In this document: positions 56,335 through 64,000 of the stretch, in pieces | How positions within the stretch are numbered: position 1 is the stretch's first letter | Layout of the letters: each line of letters starts with the position of its first letter | Source: SMWN01 sp965221455 | Lineage (GTDB): Bacteria; Pseudomonadota; Gammaproteobacteria; Eutrophobiales; Eutrophobiaceae | Assembly: GCA_965221455.1 (NCBI GenBank) | Contig: OZ244890.1 | Span: 1,364,001-1,428,000 of the forward strand | Reading direction: 5' to 3' | DNA length: 64,000 bases | Notes under the pieces: model-generated | What the model was told of the DNA's origin: nothing | What the model saw: only the letters and a program-made list of their open reading frames with translations | Database searches by the model: none | Made by a program: the position numbers and the translations under genes

Positions 56335-56556
56335 CTTCATTCACTCCGTTTGCGCTGTCCTACAAATTAGTCATCAATGCGTATATATTAAATTCCGTAC
56401 GGTTAATAGTCTTTTCAGAAGAGTATGTTGGCTTAGTTAAGTATTTGAAATAGCGATAATAATTTTTTGTTTTCAGGTGAATTACAATACTGAAAAAATC
56501 CACATGCACTGACTTACGGGAGTTTAAAGACGGGTAGCGTTGCAAGGTTTAATTAT

Positions 56557-56571
56557 TGGCATGTTAAATGC
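56557..56571 (+). promoter_or_regulatory. Sigma-54 promoter of glnA
   Basis: TGGCATGTTAAATGC matches the consensus TGGCACG-N4-TTGC with correct spacing between the invariant GG and GC; only two of the eleven consensus bases differ. It lies about 115 bases before the glnA start. With NtrB/NtrC encoded downstream this is the expected nitrogen-controlled promoter. Confidence 0.8.
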
Positions 56572-56686
56572 TTCCCGGAATTTAACACCTAATCACCATT
56601 GGCTTGATGAACAAAAATAAACGAGGCGATTTAAAACCGTTTTAGAGGCGAGTCGGAAACGGCGCTGACGAGGAGAAAGTAAAGTA

Positions 56687-58096
56687 ATGTCTAAAGAAAA
56701 TGTGATGGAGCTTATCAAAGACGAAGAAGCCGTATTTGTCGACCTGCGATTTACCGATACAAAAGGTAAGGAACAGCATGTCACCGTCCCTGCATCCACG
56801 GTTAACGATGATTTCCTTGATGATGGAAAAATGTTTGATGGTTCGTCCATTTCCGGTTGGAAAGGAATCAACGAGTCTGACATGGTTTTGATGCCTGACA
56901 CAGAGACAGCCGTTATTGACCCGTTTTTTGATGATTCAACAATCAGCATACGTTGCGATGTTTTGGAACCTTCGACGATGCAGGGTTACGAACGTGATCC
57001 TCGTTCCCTGGCCAAACGTGCGGAAGCTTATCTGCAATCCACCGGGATTGCCGATACGGCATATTTCGGTCCAGAACCCGAATTTTTTATTTTCGATGAT
57101 GTGCGTTGGTCAGATAATGTGAACAGAGCCTCCTATGAAATTGATTCAGACGAGGGTTGCTGGAACAGTGACACTGTTGCTGAAGACAAGAATATTGGAC
57201 ATCGTCCAGGGATTAAAGGCGGCTATTTTCCTGTACCACCGGTTGATTCACAACAAAACATTCGTTCTGCCATGTGCTTGATTTTGGAAAAAATGGGTGT
57301 GTCTGTTGAAGTGCATCATCATGAAGTCGCAACTGCGGGTCAGGCCGAAATAGGAACACGGTTCAATACATTGTTAAAACGTGCTGATCAAAACATGATC
57401 CTCAAATATGTTGTACACAATGTTGCGCACGCTTACGGCAAGACGGCGACGTTTATGCCCAAGCCCCTGGTCGGTGATAACGGTAACGGTATGCATGTTC
57501 ATCAATCATTGGAGAAAGATGGTGAGAACCTGTTTGCCGGTGATCAATACTGTGGTTTGTCAGAAACCGCCTTGCATTATGTCGGTGGTATTTTTAAACA
57601 TGCACGTGCCATCAATGCCTTTACCAATGCCAGTACGAATAGTTACAAACGTTTGGTTCCTGGTTTTGAAGCACCGGTGATGCTGGCTTACTCGGCACGT
57701 AATCGTTCTGCATCTTGCCGTATCCCCTGGATTGCAAGTCCGAGGGGCCGTAGAATTGAAATCCGTTTTCCGGATTCATGCGGTAACCCTTACTTCGCCT
57801 TTGCTGCACTAATGATGGCGGGTCTTGATGGTATTCAGAACAAGCTCGATCCGGGACAACCGATGGAACAGGATCTCTATGACCTGACAAGAGAAGAAGA
57901 AAAGGAGATCCCAACCGTAGCTTCCTCTCTTGACATTGCACTTGAAGCATTGGATGGTGATCGAGAGTTTCTGACAGCCGGAGGCGTGTTTTCAGACAAC
58001 ATGATTGATGGGTACATCGAACTAAAGATGGATGAAGTTAATCGTCTACGTATGGCGACGCATCCAGTTGAGTTCGACCAGTACTACAGTTTGTAG
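56687..58096 (+). CDS. glnA: Glutamine synthetase, type I
   Basis: Central ammonium-assimilating enzyme; 469 residues, a dodecamer in the cytoplasm. Seen are MFDGSSISGWKGINESDM, PEPEFFIFDDVRW, KGGYFPVPPVDS, VEVHHHEVATAGQAEIG (metal and substrate site), NGNGMHVHQS, and RIPWIASPRGRRIEIRFPD. The adenylylation tyrosine is in DLYDLTREE. The ribosome site GAGGAG lies 15 bases before the ATG. Expression is probably set by NtrC and sigma-54 through the sites upstream. Confidence 0.98.
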   Translation: MSKENVMELIKDEEAVFVDLRFTDTKGKEQHVTVPASTVNDDFLDDGKMFDGSSISGWKGINESDMVLMPDTETAVIDPFFDDSTISIRCDVLEPSTMQGYERDPRSLAKRAEAYLQSTGIADTAYFGPEPEFFIFDDVRWSDNVNRASYEIDSDEGCWNSDTVAEDKNIGHRPGIKGGYFPVPPVDSQQNIRSAMCLILEKMGVSVEVHHHEVATAGQAEIGTRFNTLLKRADQNMILKYVVHNVAHAYGKTATFMPKPLVGDNGNGMHVHQSLEKDGENLFAGDQYCGLSETALHYVGGIFKHARAINAFTNASTNSYKRLVPGFEAPVMLAYSARNRSASCRIPWIASPRGRRIEIRFPDSCGNPYFAFAALMMAGLDGIQNKLDPGQPMEQDLYDLTREEEKEIPTVASSLDIALEALDGDREFLTAGGVFSDNMIDGYIELKMDEVNRLRMATHPVEFDQYYSL

Positions 58097-58262
58097 GATA
58101 GCATCCGATTTGGCTGTTAACCAAGTCCCTTTATCGGGGGAAGTGGGTCGTGGATCCTTGGCACCAGAGAGGACAGGGGTCCGGGAGTGGCGGTATGGAA
58201 CTCGCCAGTATTCTTCCACTCAAACTGCTGCGACGACAACCTATGCGGACTATGCGTGAATC

Positions 58263-58799
58263 ATGCAACTTTTATTGTTATCTATTGCACTGACATTCGT
58301 GACCCCGGCTTCAGCTGAGGTTTATCGGAGCCTGGATGAAGATGGAAATGTTGTTTTCACTGATAAGCCGTCGCCCTCTGCCGAGGAACTTGATATAGAC
58401 AGCGTGCAAACGATCAGCCCACCTGCGGTTAGAAATTTTGAATATACCTCTCCCAGGAAGCCGGAGAAAAATAAATACACCAAGTTAGAGATTTCGAGTC
58501 CCGCAAACGATCAAGTGTTTACTGACGGTTCGGGTAACGTCACTGTCAGCGTTCTGATTACGCCTGAATTAAACATCTCTCCAGGGGATCGTCTTGTTTT
58601 GTATATAGATGGGAAGAAACATGCTGATTCGGTCTCGACATCGTTTAGTTTTACCAATATGGATAGAGGCACGCATACGGTTAAAGTTGATGTCGTTGAC
58701 AGGGGAGGTAAATCCCTGAAAAGTTCTGCACCCGTTTCATTTACCGTTAAGCGTTTTTCGATTTTGCATCCAAACCGTCCTGCACCGCGTGCAAACTGA
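58263..58799 (+). CDS. DUF4124-domain exported protein between glnA and ntrB
   Basis: 178 residues. The signal peptide (QLLLLSIALTFVTPASA) precedes the DUF4124 motif EVYRSLDEDGNVVFTDKPSP. A beta-rich C-terminal domain (about residues 78-165) follows, with ISSPANDQVF, LVLYIDGKKH, THTVKVDVVDRGG and FTVKRF, resembling an immunoglobulin-like fold. DUF4124 proteins in this glnA-ntrBC position are recurrent in gammaproteobacteria; the role is unknown. The ATG follows a short region without a strong ribosome site. Confidence 0.82.
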   Translation: MQLLLLSIALTFVTPASAEVYRSLDEDGNVVFTDKPSPSAEELDIDSVQTISPPAVRNFEYTSPRKPEKNKYTKLEISSPANDQVFTDGSGNVTVSVLITPELNISPGDRLVLYIDGKKHADSVSTSFSFTNMDRGTHTVKVDVVDRGGKSLKSSAPVSFTVKRFSILHPNRPAPRAN

Positions 58800-58960
58800 C
58801 GCGGATACAATTTTTTCTCAACCACCTGATCCCGGATTTACCTCTTGCCATCATTAGTATGGTGAGATGTGGATAAAATGTTCGCTCCAGGCGGATTATC
58901 ATCCATATTTTTAAGGCTAGACATGTATTTTTCCAATGTGCTGATTAAATTCGATTTAAT

Positions 58961-58977
58961 CGCACTAATTTGGTGCA
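58961..58977 (+). promoter_or_regulatory. NtrC binding site before ntrB
   Basis: CGCACTA-ATT-TGGTGCA is a 7+3+7 dyad with a perfect right half, centred about 32 bases before the ntrB ATG. That close position suits repression of the ntrBC promoter by NtrC-phosphate, as at the glnL promoter of enteric bacteria. Sequence match only. Confidence 0.75.
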
Positions 58978-59000
58978 TAACTGTGCTAGATTATTGAACC

Positions 59001-60062
59001 ATGACTTTGATTGCAGAAACAGCGACGCGTATTTATGACAATTTAGCGACGGCGGTTTTAGTATTTGATGATCAGTTAAAACTCACCTGTGTTAATGCCG
59101 CAGGTGAAAACCTGCTGCATATTAGTAATCGTCAGGTGCAAGGTCAAACGTCCTCCGAAATTCTGGTGGAATCACGTATCTTTGATGCAGTCTTGCATAA
59201 AACCAGAGAGACGCATATTCCATTTACTGAAAGAGGCATGGTATTGCATCTTCCTCATAAAGAAGAAATCACGGTGGATTGTTGTGTGACCGCTGTTGTG
59301 GAAAAAGATATCTGCGTTGAACTCATTGTTGAATTAACGGATGCGCGAGCTTTGCAGCGCGTGATGCAAGACGAGAGTCTGTATGTATTACATGATGCTT
59401 CACGAGAAGCGATCCGCGGTATGGCTCATGAAATCAGAAATCCGCTGGGAGGTATTCGTGGCGCCGCGCAGTTATTACAAGGGGAGTTGAAAAATAAAGA
59501 TTTGATTGAGTACACAAGCATTATTATCAAGGAAGCAGATCGTCTGAGAAATTTTGTTGATCGCATGTTGGCGAGCGATCAAAAACTTGACTGTGTCCCA
59601 TTGAATGTTCACGAAGTGATTGAGTATGCGTGTAGTTTACTTAAAGTTGAGCTTGAAACATGTTCTGATTTTGTACGAGATTACGATCCAAGTCTGCCGT
59701 CCATCGTGGGTGATCGTGAACAGTTGATACAGGTATTCCTGAATGTCATACGCAATGCGTTACAGGCGACAGCGTGTCAGAGCCGCATATGTTTGAAGAC
59801 TCGTGTCGTACGCCAATTCACAATTCGTCAAGTCACACATCGTATGATTGTTCAGGTTGGTATCATTGACGATGGCCCGGGTATTCCCGCAGGAATAGAA
59901 AAGAATATTTTTTACCCCATGATAACCGGTCGTTCGGAGGGAACGGGGCTTGGTTTATCCATCGCTCAGTCATTGGTAAACCTGCATGGTGGTGTTATCA
60001 ATTATGAAAGAAAGGACGATAAAACAATATTTAGCATTTATTTACCAATGAGCGCGGACTAA
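59001..60062 (+). CDS. ntrB: Nitrogen regulation sensor kinase NtrB
   Basis: 353-residue soluble histidine kinase/phosphatase acting on NtrC under control of PII. The N-terminal PAS domain (about 10-110) has AVLVFDDQLKLTCVN. The H box is MAHEIRNPLGGIRGAAQLL with the phosphorylated His near residue 143. The ATPase has DREQLIQVFLNVIRNALQA (N box), IIDDGPGIP and GRSEGTGLGLSIAQSL (G boxes). No membrane segment. Its stop overlaps the ntrC start (TAATG). Confidence 0.96.
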   Translation: MTLIAETATRIYDNLATAVLVFDDQLKLTCVNAAGENLLHISNRQVQGQTSSEILVESRIFDAVLHKTRETHIPFTERGMVLHLPHKEEITVDCCVTAVVEKDICVELIVELTDARALQRVMQDESLYVLHDASREAIRGMAHEIRNPLGGIRGAAQLLQGELKNKDLIEYTSIIIKEADRLRNFVDRMLASDQKLDCVPLNVHEVIEYACSLLKVELETCSDFVRDYDPSLPSIVGDREQLIQVFLNVIRNALQATACQSRICLKTRVVRQFTIRQVTHRMIVQVGIIDDGPGIPAGIEKNIFYPMITGRSEGTGLGLSIAQSLVNLHGGVINYERKDDKTIFSIYLPMSAD

Positions 60063-61459
60063 TGGAGAATTCAAGAAATGTTTGGATCGTTGATGACGAC
60101 AAGTCGATCAGATGGGTACTTGAAAAAGCCTTTAACAAAGCAGGTTTCTCGCCGCGTTGCTTTGAGGATCCGACGCAGAGTTTAGCTGAACTTGATGATG
60201 AGCAACCTGATATCATCATCTCCGATATCAGAATGCAGAAGATGGATGGAATCTCGTTACTGGAAAAATTAAAGCAATGTATCCCTGATATCCCCGTCAT
60301 CATCATGACTGCATACCCTGATCTCGAACTGGCAGTATCGGCTTTTCGTGAAGGTGCTTTTGAATATCTTTCCAAACCGTTTGACGTTGATGAAGTTGTC
60401 GATCTGGCGGAACGTGTGTTGCAAGAGAAACAGCAAGGGTTAACTGCATCGGAAAGCATGAGTGCAAACGATGTTTCCGGCATTATAGGTTCTTCTGCGG
60501 CTATGCAGGAAGTATTCAGGGCGATAGCGAGATTATCCAGTTCCGATTTATCCGTGCTGATTACAGGCGAATCAGGAACAGGAAAAGAATTGGTCGCCAA
60601 AGCACTGCATTTACATAGTCCACGTGCAGAACGATCTTTCATTGCACTTAATACGGCGGCGATTCCACGGGAGTTACTCGAGTCTGAATTATTTGGACAC
60701 GAAAAAGGAGCTTTCACCGGCGCGTCTGGAAGACGAACAGGTCGTTTTGAGCAGGCGGATACAGGCACCTTATTCCTGGATGAGATTGGTGATATGCCTG
60801 CGGATTTACAAACACGTCTATTACGTGTGCTCGCTGATGGAGAATTTTATCGTGTGGGTGGCCACACCCTGATAAAAGTTGATGTAAGAATTATTGCAGC
60901 GACGCATCAGGATATTGAAAGACGCGTTAAAGAAGGTTTATTTCGCGAGGATTTACTGCATCGTTTGAATGTAATACGTGTTCATGTTCCGCCTTTAAGA
61001 GAAAGGCCGGAAGATATTGTTGAATTACTTAATCATTTCCTCAAGCTCGCGGCAACAGAATTAAAAATCGAAACAAAAAGACTTGTGCCGGAAACGGAAA
61101 AATTTCTATTGGATTCTGTATGGACGGGAAATGTTAGACAGTTACAAAACTTTTGTCGTTGGATCACGGTGATGGCGCCCGGTAGAGATATTCACATTAA
61201 TGATTTGCCACCGGAGTTACGTAAAAGTACAGGCTCTGCAAACTCAGCTACGGACTGGGAAGCGGGTTTGCTTGGTTGGGCCAATGCAAATCTTAAAAAC
61301 GGAGAAACTAATTTATTAGGTGAGGCCTTGCCAAGGTTTGAACGGATTATGATCGAGGCGGCCCTGCAAAAAACCCGGGGGAAACGCCAGGAAGCTGCAA
61401 AGTTACTGGGTTGGGGAAGAAACACATTGACGCGGAAGATAAACGAACTCAATTTGTAA
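60062..61459 (+). CDS. ntrC: Nitrogen regulation response regulator NtrC
   Basis: 465-residue sigma-54 activator. The receiver domain has WIVDDDKSIRWVLEKA, with the phosphorylated Asp in IIISDIRMQKMDG (near residue 54) and the Lys in YLSKPFD. The AAA+ domain has GESGTGKELVAKALH (Walker A), the sigma-54 loop GAFTGA and LFLDEIGDMPADLQTRLLRVL (Walker B). The C-terminal Fis-type helix-turn-helix is RGKRQEAAKLLGWGRNTLTRKI. It is coupled to ntrB and should bind the two dyads listed. Confidence 0.97.
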   Translation: MENSRNVWIVDDDKSIRWVLEKAFNKAGFSPRCFEDPTQSLAELDDEQPDIIISDIRMQKMDGISLLEKLKQCIPDIPVIIMTAYPDLELAVSAFREGAFEYLSKPFDVDEVVDLAERVLQEKQQGLTASESMSANDVSGIIGSSAAMQEVFRAIARLSSSDLSVLITGESGTGKELVAKALHLHSPRAERSFIALNTAAIPRELLESELFGHEKGAFTGASGRRTGRFEQADTGTLFLDEIGDMPADLQTRLLRVLADGEFYRVGGHTLIKVDVRIIAATHQDIERRVKEGLFREDLLHRLNVIRVHVPPLRERPEDIVELLNHFLKLAATELKIETKRLVPETEKFLLDSVWTGNVRQLQNFCRWITVMAPGRDIHINDLPPELRKSTGSANSATDWEAGLLGWANANLKNGETNLLGEALPRFERIMIEAALQKTRGKRQEAAKLLGWGRNTLTRKINELNL

Positions 61460-61513
61460 ACATCAGTAACTTTAATTACAGGTAGCGGTTACAAATAAGT
61501 AAACAGGATATTT

Positions 61514-62377
61514 TTAATTTTCCTTGCGACTTGTTGGGTTGCGTTGTTTTTGCCGCAAACGCACCTCGTAAAGCCTGGGCCAATTTTTACCGGTGATCAA
61601 TAGGTGGTTTTTCTTTGTATCGTAAGCGATACCGTTAAGGACATCGGTTCCGGCGTTGCGATCTTGCGGTGCCAGCAGGCCTGTGAAATCAATCTCTCCG
61701 GTAACCCTTCCGTTCGTCGGGTCAATACGCACTATGTGATCATCACCCCAGATGTTCGCAAAAATTTCGCCGTTGATATATTCCAGCTCGTTCAATCGAC
61801 CAACTGGTGCATCTCCCGCCATCACTTTGATCGTTCGCTCTACTTCAAAGGTGACAGGATTGAGAAATCGAATTCGATTGGTGCCATCGCTTAAAATTAA
61901 CCAGCGACCGTCTGTAGCCAGACCCCAGCCTTCACCGTCGTAAGTGAATTCGCCTTCTAATCGGAAACTTTCAAGATCATAAATAAAACCTTTTTGATTT
62001 TTCCAGGTGAGTTGAAACAGTTTGTTATTCAGAACAGTTAATCCTTCTGCAAAATATTGTTTTGGCACCTCCATTCGTTTCAGCACACGTCCCGTTTCCA
62101 GCTCGACTTTTCTCAGGCTGGATTGTCCGTTGAGGCCGGTGCTTTCAAATAATTCTTTGCCGGTAAATAGCAATCCCTGGGTAAATGCATCTGGATCATG
62201 AGGGTAGATGTTAACCACATCATAGGTATAGACGGGGATCCCGGTATTTACGTCTTCCGCAAGCCGGTCCTTGCCATTACCGGTGAGCGGTAAAGCCGCG
62301 ATACTGATGATGCCTATCACACCTGGTAGTGTAGGGAATGTTCGATTTCTCATGTTTCTGAAAGTTTGCTCGCCCAA
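61514..62377 (-). CDS. Glutaminyl-peptide cyclotransferase (glutamine cyclotransferase)
   Basis: 287-residue exported beta-propeller enzyme that converts N-terminal Gln to pyroglutamate. A signal-like N-terminus (TFPTLPGVIGIISIAALPLTG) is followed by YPHDPDAFTQGLLF, the LFESTGLNGQSSLRKVEL segment, AEGLTVLNNKLFQLTWK, YDGEGWGLATDGRWLILSDGTNRI, LNELEYINGEIFANIWGDD and LNGIAYDTKKNHLLITGKNWPRLYEV, all typical of the plant/bacterial type enzyme. ATG 62377 or a second ATG nine residues on may be the start. It is convergent with ntrC. Confidence 0.9.
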   Translation of the reverse strand: MGEQTFRNMRNRTFPTLPGVIGIISIAALPLTGNGKDRLAEDVNTGIPVYTYDVVNIYPHDPDAFTQGLLFTGKELFESTGLNGQSSLRKVELETGRVLKRMEVPKQYFAEGLTVLNNKLFQLTWKNQKGFIYDLESFRLEGEFTYDGEGWGLATDGRWLILSDGTNRIRFLNPVTFEVERTIKVMAGDAPVGRLNELEYINGEIFANIWGDDHIVRIDPTNGRVTGEIDFTGLLAPQDRNAGTDVLNGIAYDTKKNHLLITGKNWPRLYEVRLRQKQRNPTSRKEN

Positions 62378-62426
62378 GGCCGAACAGTAGCTCGTCCACT
62401 ACAATGACCTGTTGGATCGTACGTTT

Positions 62427-63017
62427 TTACTTTTTGTTAATTGTCATTTTTTGTAGTGTTCTGTCTCGTCTAACAAAGTGATGAAACAAAGCCGCCGAAA
62501 TGTGACCCAATATCAGCAGCCAAACAAGCCATGCCCCCAGTATATTTTTATGTACGAAGTCTATCGGTTTTTCAAATTCCTTGAAGGTAATACCAAGTCC
62601 ATGATCAACCAAAGACGTGAACAACTGTGTATCCTCAAATTTTGGTATGTCGAACATGAAAAAATATTCAGTGTTCACTCCAGTACCTACATACCCGGTA
62701 ATGGGCATGATGATCATGATGGCATAGAGCACATAATGACCTGCACGTGCAGCCAGGTGCTCCAACCTTGTCCCTGGCTCCAAATCCGGCGAACGGTTGA
62801 CAATACGCCAGATAATTCGAAGTGCTACAACAACCGCTATGGTCACCCCAATGGAAAGGTGGAGCTGAAGCGCGGTCCAGTTTTCAGGCGTTTTTTCCTC
62901 CGTAAACCACTGTCGATAATAGACACTTGCATAAGAGCCCAGCAATAGTGCCGCCGTTAGCCAATGCAGACACTTGGCAACTGAACCATAGTCGTCGTCG
63001 GTGTTTTTAATGCGCAT
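62427..63017 (-). CDS. Cytochrome b561 family protein
   Basis: 196-residue inner-membrane diheme b-type cytochrome with four helices. Candidate heme ligands are His in KCLHWLTAALLLGSY, in LQLHLSIGVTIAV, in ARAGHYVLYAIMIIMPITGYVG and in LLILGHISAALFHHFVRRD. Family members pass electrons between quinol and periplasmic acceptors such as superoxide or catalase-like partners; the partner here is not evident. It lies 49 bases upstream of the glutaminyl cyclase gene on the same strand, so it may be co-transcribed. Confidence 0.9.
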   Translation of the reverse strand: MRIKNTDDDYGSVAKCLHWLTAALLLGSYASVYYRQWFTEEKTPENWTALQLHLSIGVTIAVVVALRIIWRIVNRSPDLEPGTRLEHLAARAGHYVLYAIMIIMPITGYVGTGVNTEYFFMFDIPKFEDTQLFTSLVDHGLGITFKEFEKPIDFVHKNILGAWLVWLLILGHISAALFHHFVRRDRTLQKMTINKK

Positions 63018-63298
63018 TAAAATACTCCTAAATCGGTGAGCGCCATAACGCGTGCGTCATACCTGTCAGGTTTGTGACTAAACACCGATGAGACAACTCA
63101 ATCTTCTTCTTGTTCACTTAATAAGGTTGCCTGTTTCTATTTCAATGTTGTAAACCTGATTCATAGTCGTATCTATTAATCATGTTAGATCAGCAAAATT
63201 ATTAATGACTGTAAGATTTATCTTCATTGAATAAGAGTCCTGCATAAACACACAATGCCAATTTCAGGTGCGTCGCAGGCACCACCTGGAAATTTTTG

Positions 63299-63790
63299 TC
63301 AGGGGCAGTTGGTGCGCTTCAGGTTGTCTTTGTGTTTGTCGCACCATTCACTTACGACTTTGGCACACGCTAACATGTCGCTTGGCGGAAAATGACGAAC
63401 ATTCTGACCATATCGTATTTGATTAGGGTGGACGGAGGCCCCAGAATGGAGTTTCAATAAAGTACCAACTGTGCCATTTGCAGTATTTTCGATGACCACT
63501 TTACTTCTTATCCCTGAGGCTTTGCGATTAGCCACGTTGGTGGGATAGGGATATTTTTTAAACACACAACTCGCAACCTCGTCAAGGAGGTTACTTAATC
63601 CGTGCCCGAATGACTTTAATTCTTTCTGGCTGTAGCCCGTTTCTTCAAGAAGCACTTTCAAACTTATTTCACAAGATACGCAACTTAAATACAAAATGGT
63701 TCTATTTGCCTCTTTCTTTTCCGGGGAGTTTTTAAAAAGCAGCTCTGCTGACTCAATCAGTCTGTTTGAAAAATCCATACTGTATTCCAT
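63299..63790 (-). CDS. HEPN-like protein of unknown function
   Basis: 163 residues, cytoplasmic, mostly helical. The segment YLSCVSCEISLKVLLEETGYSQKELKSFGHGLSNLLDEV has the pattern of a HEPN domain (a helix with E-x2-LK-x-LL, then GH-x-L-x-x-LL). A later RYGQNVRH is an R-x6-H string that loosely recalls the HEPN RNase motif. HEPN proteins include toxins and abortive-infection ribonucleases, but also housekeeping members; neither an antitoxin gene nor other defence genes are seen next to it. The family call is a guess from pattern and the function is not assigned. Confidence 0.45.
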   Translation of the reverse strand: MEYSMDFSNRLIESAELLFKNSPEKKEANRTILYLSCVSCEISLKVLLEETGYSQKELKSFGHGLSNLLDEVASCVFKKYPYPTNVANRKASGIRSKVVIENTANGTVGTLLKLHSGASVHPNQIRYGQNVRHFPPSDMLACAKVVSEWCDKHKDNLKRTNCP

Positions 63791-64000
63791 GATGTTCCTT
63801 ATTGAAGCCTATAACAGTTTATTCTACGGACGCTTTCGTATATTTCTGGCAGTAAATTCTATTTGTCCGGGGGAATTGTATTTAATAAATCACTCTTTGT
63901 CTGCATGCAGCACAATTCAATAAGCGGCCATAAGGTGTTAATTTTTGAAAATTATAAAAAAGGACCTGTAATCTCAAAAGTGATGCCATCTTCAGGTCGG
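63791..64000. other. Window end, no gene recognised
   Basis: 210 bases upstream of the HEPN-like gene with no coding frame that looks real. Promoter signals were not resolved. Confidence 0.3.

Larger units (their letters stand above)
56005..56686. other. Long regulatory region between cysD and glnA
   Basis: 682 bases between divergent genes with no convincing coding frame. It holds a good NtrC site at 56318-56334 and a sigma-54 promoter at 56557-56571 for glnA. Nothing else was recognised. Confidence 0.5.

Noticed and set aside
56593..56949. 118-codon open frame antisense to the glnA start
   Set aside because: Antisense to highly conserved glnA coding sequence, no recognisable motif.
58032..58259. 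75-codon open frame across the glnA end
   Set aside because: Mostly a shadow of glnA; the part after glnA has no conserved feature.
60031..60768. 245-codon open frame antisense to ntrC
   Set aside because: Shadow of the well-supported ntrC; serine-rich translation without any family resemblance.
63791..63970. Possible integron cassette recombination site near the window end
   Set aside because: Short strings resemble attC core elements, but no paired inverted cores with correct spacing were found.

Overview
This window looks like a chromosomal segment of a gammaproteobacterium of moderate-to-low G+C. The gene orders murJ-ribF-ileS-lspA-ispH (with rpsT divergent), rplU-rpmA-obgE-proB (with ispB divergent), glnA-DUF4124-ntrBC and fimT-pilVWX-pilY1-pilE are all typical of free-living gammaproteobacteria. 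A hopanoid operon built on a single eukaryote-like squalene synthase is reminiscent of Methylococcus-like or sulfur-oxidising lineages. The genus cannot be determined from the sequence alone. No phage, insertion sequence, CRISPR array or replication origin was recognised.

Layout. 1-6.6 kb: nucleotide-sugar and polysaccharide genes on the minus strand (frameshifted UDP-glucuronate decarboxylase, fcl, gmd, frameshifted FkbM methyltransferase, manC) with a plus-strand YHS-domain gene between them. 7.3-14.8 kb: hopanoid operon (squalene synthase, shc, hpnG, hpnN, hpnA). 15-18.2 kb: large Sel1-repeat protein with 258-bp tandem repeats. 18.4-23.8 kb: TVP38-family membrane protein coupled to a flavin disulfide oxidoreductase, CDF metal exporter, glutathione reductase, DjlA. 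Then tRNA-Thr(CGT) and thiO. 25.2-33.8 kb: type IV pilus minor pilin cluster with an unusually large PilY1. 33.8-35.7 kb: small exported proteins. 35.8-47.5 kb: conserved housekeeping genes. tRNA-Pro(CGG) at 47.5 kb. 47.7-53 kb: second polysaccharide region (decayed CpsB-type phosphatase, Wzc-like kinase, Wza-like exporter, WecA-like transferase). 53.1-56 kb: cysD-cysNC sulfate activation. 56-61.5 kb: glnA and ntrBC with readable NtrC and sigma-54 sites. 61.5-64 kb: glutaminyl cyclase, cytochrome b561 and a HEPN-like protein.

How the genes fit together. ManC, Gmd and Fcl together convert mannose-1-phosphate to GDP-L-fucose. WecA, Wza and Wzc are initiation, export and chain-length components of an exopolysaccharide system. 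Three genes in these two polysaccharide regions carry reading-frame lesions, and one of them (the PHP-type tyrosine phosphatase next to wzc) is beyond doubt a pseudogene. Surface polysaccharide functions may therefore be eroding, or the assembly may hold indels. The hopanoid operon covers squalene synthesis, cyclisation, removal of adenine from adenosylhopane, and transport; HpnH, which makes adenosylhopane, is not in the window.

The items most worth a second look are: PilY1 with three CBM96/DNRLRE-like repeats inserted in its von Willebrand domain; the Sel1 protein with six copies of a GFFxRLFG motif; NtrC sites at both glnA and ntrB; and the decayed polysaccharide genes. I did not find a clearly new multi-gene system.
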